In this document: positions 44,248 through 55,555 of the stretch, one piece after another | How the letters are laid out: every line of letters starts with the position of its first letter | Position numbering within the stretch: the stretch's first letter is position 1 | DNA from: Nocardia yamanashiensis NBRC 100130 | Lineage (GTDB): Bacteria; Actinomycetota; Actinomycetes; Mycobacteriales; Mycobacteriaceae | Direction of reading: 5' to 3' | Length of the DNA stretch: 64,000 nucleotides | NCBI RefSeq assembly: GCF_001613325.1 | Contig: NZ_BDCD01000002.1 | Location: 1 to 64,000, forward strand | Notes under the pieces: generated by a model | Told to the model about the DNA's origin: nothing | Database searches by the model: none | The model's input: the letters and a program-made list of their open reading frames with translations, nothing else | Program-made: the position numbers and the translations under genes

Positions 44248-44292
44248 TTCGTGTTCGGGGTCGGAGCCCCCGCCATGTCCATGGAGGATCCG

Positions 44293-45780
44293 ATGACCGT
44301 CTACCTCACCACCACGCTGCCGTTCGTCAACGCGCGCCCGCACCTGGGGTTCGTACTCGAGCTGGTACAGGCCGATGTGCTCGCGCGGTATCTGCGCGGG
44401 CGCGGCGCCGCGGTGCGGCTGCACACCGGGACCGATGACAATTCGCTCAAGAACGTGCTCGCGGCCGAGACCGCCGGAGTCGGAGTGCGCGAGTTCGTGG
44501 ACGCCAACGCGGCGGCGTTCACCGCACTCGCGCAACCACTTTCGCTGTCGATCGACTCGGTGATCCGCACCAGCGCCGATCCGCGCCATCGTCCGGGGGT
44601 GGAGCAGCTGTGGCGGGCCGGAGCGGCGGCGGGCGACCTGTACCGGCGGCATTACGAGGGGCTGTATTGCGTGGGGTGCGAACAGTTCTATACGCCCGGG
44701 GAACTGGTGGACGGGCGATGTCCCGACCACGGCACCGCACCGCAGCCGGTGGCGGAGAACAACTGGTTCTTCCGGTTGTCGCGATACCAGGACGAAGTGC
44801 GGCGGGTGCTGACCGACGGCACGGTACGGATCGAACCGATCGAGCGGCGCAACGAGATCCTCGCGTTTCTCGACGCTGGGCTGGAAGACCTTTCGATCTC
44901 GCGGTCGGTGGCGCGGGCGCGGGGATGGGGAATTCCGGTGCCCGGGGATGCGACGCAGGTGGTCTACGTATGGTGGGACGCGCTCGCCAACTACATCACC
45001 GCGCTCGGGTACGGGACCGACGAGACAGAGCTGCAGCGCTGGTGGATCGGCGCGGATCGGCGAATCCATCTGGTGGGCAAGGGGGTACTGCGATTCCACG
45101 CCGTGTACTGGCTCGCGGCGCTGCTATCGGCCGGCCTGCCGCTGCCCACCGAGATCCTGGTGCACGACTACCTCACCCTGGACGGCAAGAAGATCAGCAA
45201 GTCGACCGGGAACGTCATCGATCCGCTGGATCTGGTTGAGAAGTACGGTGTCGATGCGGTGCGCTGGTGGTTGCTGCGGGAACCGCCGCGGCTCGGTGAC
45301 GCCGACTTCACCGAGGCGCGGCTGGTACATCGTGCCGACGACGAGCTGGCCAACGGACTCGGAAATCTGTTGAACCGCACTGTGAGTCTCGTTCATCGCA
45401 AGCTGGACGGCAGGGCGCCGAGCACGAATTCTCTTGGGCCGCAGTCCGAGAAGCTTTACGAGGCGCTCGCCGCAGCGGATGCCCGGATCGAATCAGCGCT
45501 GGGTGACTACGATTTCCGGGCGGCGACCGAGGCGGTACGGGCAATCGTGGCGGCGGCCAACCGGTACGTCAATGACATCCGCCCATGGGAATTCGATGCG
45601 GGGCACCCCGATCTGGAGGCGGTGCTGGCCACGCTCTGGGAGTCGTGCCGGGCCATCGCCGGTCATCTGACGCCGTTCCTACCCGATCTCGCCGCGCGCG
45701 TCACCGCCCAGTGCACGCCCACCCCGACCGGCCGAGTGCCATTGCCCCGGCCGGTGCAGCGCAGGCTCGGCGCGGCCTAA
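44293..45780 (+). CDS. metG: Methionyl-tRNA synthetase (probable second copy)
   Basis: A 495-residue class I synthetase. HLGF (17-20) is a variant of the HIGH motif and KISKS (300-304) is the KMSKS motif. A single zinc knuckle has Cys126, Cys129, Cys143 and His146 (CVGC...CPDH). ENNWFFRLSRYQ, YVWWDALANYI and LVGKGVLRFHAVYW are typical MetRS segments. It lacks a C-terminal tRNA-binding appendix. The unusual HLGF and short form suggest a paralogue, perhaps inducible or inhibitor-resistant; whether a housekeeping metS exists lies outside the window. ATG 44293 follows ATGGAGGA. Confidence 0.88.
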   Translation: MTVYLTTTLPFVNARPHLGFVLELVQADVLARYLRGRGAAVRLHTGTDDNSLKNVLAAETAGVGVREFVDANAAAFTALAQPLSLSIDSVIRTSADPRHRPGVEQLWRAGAAAGDLYRRHYEGLYCVGCEQFYTPGELVDGRCPDHGTAPQPVAENNWFFRLSRYQDEVRRVLTDGTVRIEPIERRNEILAFLDAGLEDLSISRSVARARGWGIPVPGDATQVVYVWWDALANYITALGYGTDETELQRWWIGADRRIHLVGKGVLRFHAVYWLAALLSAGLPLPTEILVHDYLTLDGKKISKSTGNVIDPLDLVEKYGVDAVRWWLLREPPRLGDADFTEARLVHRADDELANGLGNLLNRTVSLVHRKLDGRAPSTNSLGPQSEKLYEALAAADARIESALGDYDFRAATEAVRAIVAAANRYVNDIRPWEFDAGHPDLEAVLATLWESCRAIAGHLTPFLPDLAARVTAQCTPTPTGRVPLPRPVQRRLGAA

Positions 45781-47228
45781 GTGCGCTGCGGCACCTCACC
45801 GTTCGCCGCCGCCGCTTCGGGTTTGAGTGCGGGCAGCAGGGATTCGCGGGCCATCGAGGTGAGGGTGCCGGCCTGCTGGATGATCTCGGCCAGCGCCGAG
45901 GTCACGCCCTGCGCGCCGTTGAGCACGGTGAACTGGCCCACGTGCTCGAACGGTTTCGCCGCGGCCGCCACGATTTCGGGAAGATGCTCCGCGACCTGCT
46001 GGGCGATCACCGCCTCCTGGTTCTTGCTCATCGCCTCCGCCCGCTGCTGGATGCCCGCGGCTTCGGCTGCCATCCGGGCGCGGACCGCCTCGGCTTCGGC
46101 CAGGCCCCGTGCCTGGATGGCATCGGCTTCGGCCTGCCCGGTCAGCCGGGTCGCCTCGGCCTGGGCGGCGGCGCGCAACTTGATCGCCTCGGCCTCGGCT
46201 TGTGCCTGCAACTTCGTCTGCGCCGCGGCGGCTTCGGCGCGCAACCGGGTTTCCTGCGCATCCGCCTCGGCCTGACTGATCCGGGCATCGCGTCCGGCGG
46301 TGGCGAGCGTGGTCTGCCGATAGGCTTCGGCATCCGCCGGTTTGCGGATCTCCACCTGGAGCTGCTGTTCCCGTTGTTGCGCCTCGAGTTGCGCGACCCG
46401 GGTCGCCACCTCCACCACGGCCTGCCGCGCGGTGGCCTCGGCCAGTGGCCCCTGCTGCTGCGATTCCTTGGTGGCCCGATCCACCTCGGCCTGATATCCG
46501 GCCTTCTTGATCTGGGTGTCGCGGACCGACAGCGCGATCTGTGCCTGCGCGGTCTGCTCCTGTTCTATCGCCGCCCGCTCGGCATTGGCGCGGGCGATCC
46601 GCGCGTGCTGCTCCACCTGTGCCTGGTGCGGAATCGCCAGATTCGCAATGTAATTCGACTCGCTGGCGATCGACTGGATCTGGAACGAGTCGATCACCAG
46701 CCCGAACGATTCCATCTCCTGCGAGCACCGATCCCGCACCTGCTCGGAGAACTTGTCCTGATCGCTGATCATGTCCTCCACGGTCATCGATCCCGCGATC
46801 GCCCGCAGATGCCCGATGAACACGTTCTGCACCTTGGTCTCCAGCTCGTCGGCCGGCCGATCCAGGAACCGCCGCGCCGCATTGGCGATCGACGGATAGT
46901 CGTCCCCGACCTTGTACATGACGACGCCGGTGAGCGCGAGATTGATCTTCTGGCAACTCACGCACGGCACCACGATCTGAGATTCGTGCGCTTCCAAGGA
47001 GATCCGCCGCACCTTGGTCAGCCCGGGCGCGACCAGGCAACCCCGCCCGGTGACGATCCGGAACCCCATGCTCTCACCCGACCCGCCCGGCCCCGTACCG
47101 GCCCGGAACCCCGAAATGATCAGCGCCTCATCGGGTTCGGCGACTCGCCAGGACAGACGGAACAGCACCACGAGCAATACGACTGCGACACACGCCAACC
47201 CGACCGCGACATAGACCAGGGCGTCCAC
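45777..47228 (-). CDS. Flotillin-like SPFH/band-7 protein
   Basis: The 483-residue protein has an N-terminal membrane helix (~4-25), an SPFH domain (~30-215, with CVSCQKINLALTGVVMYKVGDD, FGLVIDSFQIQSI) and a long Ala/Glu/Gln-rich coiled coil (~215-430, many EAEA-type repeats). This is the flotillin architecture. Flotillins organise ordered membrane patches and affect secretion and signalling. The NfeD-like gene sits just upstream (9-bp gap). Its stop overlaps that of metG by 4 bp. Confidence 0.92.
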   Translation of the reverse strand: MDALVYVAVGLACVAVVLLVVLFRLSWRVAEPDEALIISGFRAGTGPGGSGESMGFRIVTGRGCLVAPGLTKVRRISLEAHESQIVVPCVSCQKINLALTGVVMYKVGDDYPSIANAARRFLDRPADELETKVQNVFIGHLRAIAGSMTVEDMISDQDKFSEQVRDRCSQEMESFGLVIDSFQIQSIASESNYIANLAIPHQAQVEQHARIARANAERAAIEQEQTAQAQIALSVRDTQIKKAGYQAEVDRATKESQQQGPLAEATARQAVVEVATRVAQLEAQQREQQLQVEIRKPADAEAYRQTTLATAGRDARISQAEADAQETRLRAEAAAAQTKLQAQAEAEAIKLRAAAQAEATRLTGQAEADAIQARGLAEAEAVRARMAAEAAGIQQRAEAMSKNQEAVIAQQVAEHLPEIVAAAAKPFEHVGQFTVLNGAQGVTSALAEIIQQAGTLTSMARESLLPALKPEAAAANGEVPQRT

Positions 47229-47237
47229 GATGTACCT

Positions 47238-47447
47238 TCATTCCAAAAGAGCGACTTCAACGGTGCGACCGCCCAGACTCCCGATGACGAGCACCTGAGC
47301 GTGCTTGGGAATCGTCGTTTCACCGTCCGCGGCCCGCGCCAGGAACCGCTCGGTCCCCGCCCGCACCTCGATCAGAACCTCCCCGAGGCGTCCAGGCTTG
47401 ATAGCAGCCGTGACTCGCGCATACTTGCCGATCACATCCGCCGCCAT
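47238..47447 (-). CDS. Short NfeD-like OB-fold protein, flotillin partner
   Basis: The 69-residue protein starts AADVIGKYARVTAAIKPGRLGEVLIEV and continues in beta strands (TTIPKHAQVLVIGSLGGRTVEVALLE), as in the soluble C-terminal OB domain of NfeD proteins that pair with flotillins. It is encoded immediately upstream of the flotillin gene, the conserved order. ATG 47447 was chosen; a longer frame to 47486 lacks matching sequence. Confidence 0.75.
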   Translation of the reverse strand: MAADVIGKYARVTAAIKPGRLGEVLIEVRAGTERFLARAADGETTIPKHAQVLVIGSLGGRTVEVALLE

Positions 47448-47574
47448 GAACCTCACCCCCGAGCTGCCGGTGCCCGACCAGATCACGCTAGTCCCGGCCC
47501 GATTCGCTGAGTCTTTTCTTTACGAAAATCATACGGCCGCCGCGCTTGTCGGTCCCTTCGCTTACCCTCGGCTC

Positions 47575-48171
47575 GTGACGGACAGTTTCATGGTGGCGGC
47601 TCGAATCGCTATGAGCCGGGACGGATTCGAGGAGTGGCTCGATACGCCGATTCCAGGGGTGGAGGTCGTCGGGAATCCCGGCGCGGTGTTCGACGGGTGG
47701 TTCTGGGATGGGAAAGCGTCGGATTCGGCGTGGGGGCGGGCCGAGACGGGGGTGACGCCTCGGGAGTTCTTTCGGAAGCGGCGGGAGATTGGGCGTGGGG
47801 GCGTGCCGATGGTGACCGTGCTGGTTCATCGAGACGAGGCGTTGCACGTGTACCTGTTCGATATCGGATATATCGAATCGGACGTGTTCACCGCGTTTCT
47901 TGCGCTGGCCGGGGCCGGTCGATTCAAAACGGCTGGTGCGGCGGATATCGCGCTCTTCTGGGCCGAGACCAGTGGCGGGTTGTGCGGGGCGGACTGGGAC
48001 GGATGGCTGGCGGCGCTCGAGGTCGGCCGGGAGTCGGCGCGGTTCGTGCACGGCGTGGATCTGGGGTCCACCATCGAGGGCCTGCGGGTCGGGGAGTCTC
48101 TGTTCTACGAGCAGTTGGAGCGCGGGCTCGCCGGGGAAGAACGCTTCGACTGGGAAACCGTGACGTCCTAG
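47575..48171 (+). CDS. Hypothetical protein
   Basis: The 198-residue protein has no signal peptide or membrane helix. It is acidic and rich in aromatic residues (FDGWFWDGKASDSAWGRAE, LFWAETSGGLCGADWDGWL). I do not recognise a family. GTG 47575 is chosen since TACCCT lies 6 nt upstream (47563-47568), a leaderless signature; ATG 47590 is possible. Codon use and third-position GC are normal for a real gene. Confidence 0.55.
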   Translation: MTDSFMVAARIAMSRDGFEEWLDTPIPGVEVVGNPGAVFDGWFWDGKASDSAWGRAETGVTPREFFRKRREIGRGGVPMVTVLVHRDEALHVYLFDIGYIESDVFTAFLALAGAGRFKTAGAADIALFWAETSGGLCGADWDGWLAALEVGRESARFVHGVDLGSTIEGLRVGESLFYEQLERGLAGEERFDWETVTS

Positions 48172-48180
48172 GCTCGGGTG

Positions 48181-48633
48181 GTGCCGAAACTGCTGCTGAT
48201 CCATCACACGCCGTCGCCGTTCACGCAGGCGATGTTCGAGGCCGTGGTCTCCGGCGCGACCGACCCGGAGATCGAAGGAGTGGAGCTGGTCCGCCGCGCC
48301 GCCCTGGCGGTCACCCCGACCGACGTGCTGGAAGCCGACGGATATCTCCTGGGCACCCCCGCCAACCTCGGATACATGAGCGGCGCCCTGAAACACGCCT
48401 TCGACGTCATCTATTACCCGTGCCTCGATTCGACGCGCGGCCGCCCGTTCGGGCTCTACATCCACGGCAACGAAGGCACCGAGGGAGCGGAAAAGGGCGT
48501 CACGTCCATTACGACGGGTCTGGGGTGGGTGAAAGCGGCCGACTACGTGACGGTTTCGGGGAAACCGGGCAAGGACGATATCCAGGCCTGCTGGGAATTG
48601 GGTGCGACGGTCGCCGCCCAGCTCATGGCGTGA
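48181..48633 (+). CDS. Flavodoxin-like NAD(P)H-dependent oxidoreductase
   Basis: The 150-residue protein has the flavodoxin-like fold: KLLLIHHTPSPFTQAMFEAV (phosphate loop), EADGYLLGTPANLGYMSGALKHAFDVIYYP (FMN-binding loops) and GRPFGLYIHGNEGTEGA. It should bind FMN and transfer electrons. Close relatives are common single genes in mycobacteria. GTG 48181 has TAGGCT 6 nt upstream (48169-48174). Confidence 0.85.
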   Translation: MPKLLLIHHTPSPFTQAMFEAVVSGATDPEIEGVELVRRAALAVTPTDVLEADGYLLGTPANLGYMSGALKHAFDVIYYPCLDSTRGRPFGLYIHGNEGTEGAEKGVTSITTGLGWVKAADYVTVSGKPGKDDIQACWELGATVAAQLMA

Positions 48634-48731
48634 ACTTCGCGTGCCGTGACCACGCCGGACGCTCGACGCCCTGAATTCTGGTGGCTGACAGATCGGGGGC
48701 GATCACCGGCATACTGCTTGGCAAGTGATTC

Positions 48732-49430
48732 GTGGGAGTGTGGGAAGAGGTGACGGCCGCCGTGCTGGGGCAAGAGTCGGGGATTCGTCGTATCGGGCTG
48801 GTCGAGGACCACGAGTCGGTTGCCATCGGGTTGAGTGCGATGCTCGCGCCCGAGGCCGATCTGGAGTTGGTCACCACCGCGGGGACGGTGGCGGAATTGC
48901 TGGCCGCTGCCCCGCGGCTGGATTTGGTGGTGCTGGATCTGCGGCTCGCGGACGGGTCCTCGCCGGAAGACAATGTGCGGGCGCTGCGGGCGCGGGGGAT
49001 CGAGGTGCTGGTGTTCACCGGGGCCGATAATCCGTTCATGGTGCGGGCCGCGGCCCGGGCGGGCGTGCTGGGTGTGGTGCGCAAGTCCGAGGACGCCAAG
49101 ACCGTGGTCAGTGCGGTGCGGCGGGCCGCGGGCGGGGAGCAGGTGGTGACCACCGACTGGGCGGCCGCCATCGACGGCGATCCGCAATTGTCGAATGTGG
49201 GGTTGAGTCCGCGGCAGCAGCAGGTGCTGCAGTTGTACGCGTCGGGGGAGAAGGCTTCGCGGGTGGCCCGGATGACGGGACTGTCCGAGCAGACGGTCAA
49301 TGATTATCTGGGCCGGATCCGGCAGAAGTACGCCGATGCCGGACGGCCGGCGCCGACCAAGACCGATCTGTACAAGCGTGCGGTCGAGGACGGGTGGCTG
49401 CCCGTTCCCGAGCGGCATCCGCGCGCATGA
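48732..49430 (+). CDS. Response regulator, LuxR-type output
   Basis: The receiver domain has VEDHESVA and the phospho-acceptor in VVLDLRLADG (Asp69 from this start) with the conserved VFTGAD and VRKSE. A LuxR-type helix-turn-helix follows (LSPRQQQVLQLYASGEKASRVARMTGLSEQTVNDYLGRIRQKYA). It is paired with the histidine kinase whose ATG overlaps its stop (ATGA). GTG 48732 is provisional; GTG 48750 is also in frame. Confidence 0.88.
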   Translation: MGVWEEVTAAVLGQESGIRRIGLVEDHESVAIGLSAMLAPEADLELVTTAGTVAELLAAAPRLDLVVLDLRLADGSSPEDNVRALRARGIEVLVFTGADNPFMVRAAARAGVLGVVRKSEDAKTVVSAVRRAAGGEQVVTTDWAAAIDGDPQLSNVGLSPRQQQVLQLYASGEKASRVARMTGLSEQTVNDYLGRIRQKYADAGRPAPTKTDLYKRAVEDGWLPVPERHPRA

Positions 49431-50713
49431 CCGCATCGGGCACTCTCGACTCCGCGCCCGCCCGGCGCGCACTGCCCGCCATGTCCCAGTTCGTGCAGCG
49501 GGTGACCGGCGGCCTGACCGTGGCCGACGATCCCGCCACCGCCGCCTACGACCGGATCATGCGGCGGCTCGGGATTTCCGTCGGCATCGCCGGAATCCTG
49601 GTGTGCTGCTTCGAATTACCGGAGATCGCCGAACAGGGCCGGCTGGCCTCGCCCTGGTGGGCGGTGGTCTCGACGGCGCTGGCCTTCGGCTGGTATCCGA
49701 TCATCGCGGTGGTGTCGGCATTCGCCGGATCCCGGTATGTGCGAGTGGTGTCCGGTTGCGCCGCCGTGAGTTTCCTCGGCGCGCTCGCGACCATTCCGTT
49801 CGCCCTGGACCCGCACAGCGTCGATGCCACCACGGTGTGGCCGTACCGGGTGACCGCGCTGGCGGTGGCCGCGGCGGTGCTGGCCTGGCCGACCCGGCTC
49901 TCGATCACCTATCTGCTGGTGACCACCGGGTCCGCGGCGCTGTCCACCGTCTACACCGTCGCGCACGTGACGCCGCTGCTGGTGGCCGAGAACTTCCTGC
50001 GCGCAGCGGGATTGGCGGCGCTGTTCGTCTGGTGCGGCACCGCCGCGACCGGGGCCGCGGCGCGGGTGGACCGGGAATCCGCCATCGCCAGCCGGCGCGC
50101 CGCCGCCGCTGCCGCCGCGCAGGCCCGCGACCGCGAGCACGCCCGCTTCGCCGCGCTCATTCACGACGCCGTGCTCTCCACCCTGCTCGAAGCCTCCCGC
50201 GCGGGCGCGCAATCCGATGTGCTGCGCCGCCAATCCGAGCGCACCCTGGAACAACTCGACGAATACAGCACCGAACGCGATCCGGATCTGCTCGACGCCC
50301 GCTCGGCGGTGCTGTTCCTGCGCACCGCCGTACACGAGGTCAATCCGAGCATTCGCTTCGCCACCCGCACCTGGCCGGGCTACGACGACCTGCGCATGCC
50401 GGTGCACGCCGCCAGCACCATCGCCGCCGCGCTCAGCGAAGCCGTGCGCAACAGCCTGCGGCACGCGCACGTCACCGGGCGTGAAGTGCGGCGCACCGTC
50501 ACCACCACGGTGTCGGCGGGCAGCATCCGGATCGTATTCAACGACGACGGTGCGGGATTCGACCTGGCGGCCGTCTCGGCGGACCGGCTCGGGGTGTCCA
50601 TGAGCATTCTCGGGCGCATGCGGCAGCTGGCCGGCGGTTCCGGATTCGTGGAATCCGCGCCCGGTGAGGGCACCACGGTGACCCTGGTGTGGGGTGGCGA
50701 TGGCTCCCGCTGA
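49427..50713 (+). CDS. Membrane histidine kinase (NarX/LiaS-like)
   Basis: The 428-residue kinase has about six N-terminal membrane helices (~55-215). A dimerisation helix follows with HDAVLSTLLEASR, where His246 is the probable phosphorylation site. The HATPase domain has N box SEAVRNSLRHAHVTG, G1 FNDDGAGFDL and G2-like APGEGTTVTL. Directly coupled to the response regulator by ATGA. Confidence 0.88.
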   Translation: MTASGTLDSAPARRALPAMSQFVQRVTGGLTVADDPATAAYDRIMRRLGISVGIAGILVCCFELPEIAEQGRLASPWWAVVSTALAFGWYPIIAVVSAFAGSRYVRVVSGCAAVSFLGALATIPFALDPHSVDATTVWPYRVTALAVAAAVLAWPTRLSITYLLVTTGSAALSTVYTVAHVTPLLVAENFLRAAGLAALFVWCGTAATGAAARVDRESAIASRRAAAAAAAQARDREHARFAALIHDAVLSTLLEASRAGAQSDVLRRQSERTLEQLDEYSTERDPDLLDARSAVLFLRTAVHEVNPSIRFATRTWPGYDDLRMPVHAASTIAAALSEAVRNSLRHAHVTGREVRRTVTTTVSAGSIRIVFNDDGAGFDLAAVSADRLGVSMSILGRMRQLAGGSGFVESAPGEGTTVTLVWGGDGSR

Positions 50714-51743
50714 CGTGCGCGTACCGGAACTGGATCCCCGGTTCGGGCTGCGCGATCTGCTCGGCCTGCGCGGGCGGGCCGCCTGGCTGTTCCTGGTGAT
50801 CCTGCAGGCCACCATCGTCCTGTATATGGTCCGCAATTTCGGGGAGTCGCCGACCTGGGCGGCGCTGCTCGGCACCCTGCTCATGCTGGGCGCGGCCGCG
50901 CTGCTGCTGGTGGTGCCGGTGGATCCGCTGCCGCTGCCCATCGCGGTGTTCACCGCGGCCGCACCGCCCGTGGCCACTGCCCTGACCACCATGTTGCCGG
51001 TGCATCCGCACGGGCAGCAGTCGGTGTGGTCGGCGTTCGCGTCGTCCTATGTGTTCGCGGTGCTGGTGCTGCGCGGGCGGGTGCGCACCGCATGGGTCGG
51101 CGTGATCGCCACCGCGGGCGTGCTGCTGCTGGCCGGGCTGGGCGACAATCTCGAATCCAGAACCATTGTGGGATCGCTGATTCCGGTCGGCACGGTCACC
51201 GCCATCACCGTGTTCGCGGCGGTCATGCGGCCCATGCAGCGTTCACTGCGGCTGCTGCGCGAGGACGCCATGCTGCGCGCCGCCGCCGAGGCGACCATGG
51301 CCGCCGCCGACAACGAACGCACCCGGCAGCTGTCCCGGCTGGACCGGGTGGCGCGGCCGATCCTGGAACGCATCGCCGAGGGCGCGGAACTGTCCGCGGT
51401 CGAACGCGAGGAATGCCGGTTGCTGGAAGCCGAACTCCGCGACGGGCTGCGCGCGCCGCAACTCGTCACCGACGAGCTCAGCGGTGCGGCGCGGGGTGCG
51501 CGGTCGCGCGGCGTGGAGGTCGTGCTGCTCGACGACGGCGGCTTCGGCGGCGTGCCGGAATGGGTGCGCAAGCGGGTGATCGACGCCGCCACAAGGGAAT
51601 TGGACGCGGCGAATTCGGGATCGATCACCGTCCGCGTGCTGCCGCTCGGCCGTCGCGTGCTGGCGACGGTGCTGGCCGACACGCCCGACAACGATCACCG
51701 CACCGAGATCGACACCGACGGTCGCGTCACCGTCATCGACTGA
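50700..51743 (+). CDS. Membrane protein with degenerate histidine-kinase-like C-terminus
   Basis: The 347-residue protein has about six hydrophobic helices (~30-190) and a cytoplasmic helical segment. The C-terminal stretch GVPEWVRKRVIDAATRELDAANSGSITVRVLPLGRRVLATVLAD parallels the HATPase N-box region. It has no phospho-His motif, and the Asn and Gly boxes are missing or altered. It overlaps the kinase gene by 14 bp (ATG 50700) and shares its topology, so it looks like a diverged paralogue that may modulate the kinase. Confidence 0.7.
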   Translation: MAPADVRVPELDPRFGLRDLLGLRGRAAWLFLVILQATIVLYMVRNFGESPTWAALLGTLLMLGAAALLLVVPVDPLPLPIAVFTAAAPPVATALTTMLPVHPHGQQSVWSAFASSYVFAVLVLRGRVRTAWVGVIATAGVLLLAGLGDNLESRTIVGSLIPVGTVTAITVFAAVMRPMQRSLRLLREDAMLRAAAEATMAAADNERTRQLSRLDRVARPILERIAEGAELSAVEREECRLLEAELRDGLRAPQLVTDELSGAARGARSRGVEVVLLDDGGFGGVPEWVRKRVIDAATRELDAANSGSITVRVLPLGRRVLATVLADTPDNDHRTEIDTDGRVTVID

Positions 51744-51749
51744 CGGTCT

Positions 51750-52235
51750 TCACTCGCCGCCGCTCGGCTTGTCCCAGTTGTTCGGCCGGTCCCAGCGCGG
51801 GCCGTTGGCGCGCTTCATCTGATCGCGGAGCGCGCCTTGGACGGCGGCGCCGAGCCAGGAGTTGAGGCTCTGCCCGGACTGGGCGGCCGCTTCCTCGGCG
51901 CGGGATTTGATCTGCTCGACCAGACGCAGGGTGACGCGGCTGATATCGCCGGTCATCTCCTCGAAGGTGGGTTGCTGGGGCTCCTCCTCGCCGGGGGTCT
52001 TGCGCACATCCACGTGCGCGTCGGTGCCGTCGACCGAGACGTGCACGGTGCGGTCGGGGAGCGTGGCGTTGACTTCGGCGGCCAGGTCCGACAGCGCGGC
52101 CAGCAGCACCAGGCGGGTGGAATGTTCGGTCGCGGCGGCCAGCGCGGCGGCGGTGGCTTGGGTTTTCTCGTCACCGAGCGCGGCCGCGGCAATCAGATTC
52201 TCGCGCAGCTGGGCGGTGTACTTGTCGAGGTTCAT
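51750..52235 (-). CDS. Ribbon-helix-helix (HicB/Arc-like) protein
   Basis: The 161-residue protein has an N-terminal helical part (HicB-like) and a C-terminal ribbon-helix-helix: ISRVTLRLVEQIKSRAEEAAAQSGQSLNSWLGAAVQGAL. It likely binds DNA as a regulator. No toxin gene lies next to it. ATG 52235. Upstream ATGAC/GTCAT repeats may be its own operator. Confidence 0.75.
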   Translation of the reverse strand: MNLDKYTAQLRENLIAAAALGDEKTQATAAALAAATEHSTRLVLLAALSDLAAEVNATLPDRTVHVSVDGTDAHVDVRKTPGEEEPQQPTFEEMTGDISRVTLRLVEQIKSRAEEAAAQSGQSLNSWLGAAVQGALRDQMKRANGPRWDRPNNWDKPSGGE

Positions 52236-52287
52236 GACACCAGTGTGCTGTCATTTCTGACGTCATACAAGGAGAAGATTGGCGTCA
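52234..52287. promoter_or_regulatory. GTCAT repeats upstream of the RHH gene
   Basis: GTCAT occurs at 52250-52254, 52262-52266 and 52283-52287, with TGACGTCA (52258-52265) as a perfect 8-bp palindrome. Repeated short half-sites in front of an RHH gene suggest autoregulation. Confidence 0.4.
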
Positions 52288-52363
52288 TCAGCAGGCGCGT
52301 CGCGCGAATCACCGTCGCCGAGGGCACGGTTCGGGTATAACGGTGCAAAAGTCGTTCCGGTGA

Positions 52364-55359
<2,996 letters not shown>

Positions 55360-55372
55360 GGTAAAGCAGAAG

Positions 55373-55403
55373 AGGGGCCCCGCAGCAGTAGCTGCGGGGC
55401 CCT
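55373..55403 (+). terminator. Terminator hairpin after rnj
   Basis: GGGCCCCGCAGC (55375-55386) pairs perfectly with GCTGCGGGGCCC (55391-55402) around AGTA, starting 15 bp after the rnj stop. No T-run follows. Confidence 0.75.
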
Positions 55404-55489
55404 CGGCGGTAAGGGGTGGGGAAGGGCGCCCCGCCGAATGGTTGCCAGGCGACCTGCGTGTCATCCCGCCGTTTCGGGCGTTGCGCCCT

Positions 55490-55508
55490 CCCCCCCCCCA
55501 CACACACA
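55490..55508. repeat. C10(AC)5 low-complexity tract
   Basis: Ten consecutive C (55490-55499) are followed by five AC units ending before AAG. It lies between two strong hairpins. Length may vary between clones or be a sequencing weakness. Confidence 0.7.
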
Positions 55509-55538
55509 AGCGCCCCGCGGCATCAGCCGCGGGGCGCT
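55509..55538 (-). terminator. Terminator hairpin for the Mtb12-like gene
   Basis: AGCGCCCCGCGGC (55509-55521) pairs perfectly with GCCGCGGGGCGCT (55526-55538) around ATCA, 17 bp beyond the stop of the 55556-56101 gene, which is read leftward. Confidence 0.75.
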
Positions 55539-55555
55539 CCGTGTCTCTTACTACC

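Noticed and set aside
44152..44292. T-box riboswitch in front of metG
   Set aside because: No T-box consensus sequence or specifier stem was found; the region is also too short. The leader-peptide attenuator explains the hairpins better.
51750..52235. Complete toxin-antitoxin pair with the RHH protein
   Set aside because: No small toxin gene lies beside it; neighbours are a kinase-like membrane protein and dapA.
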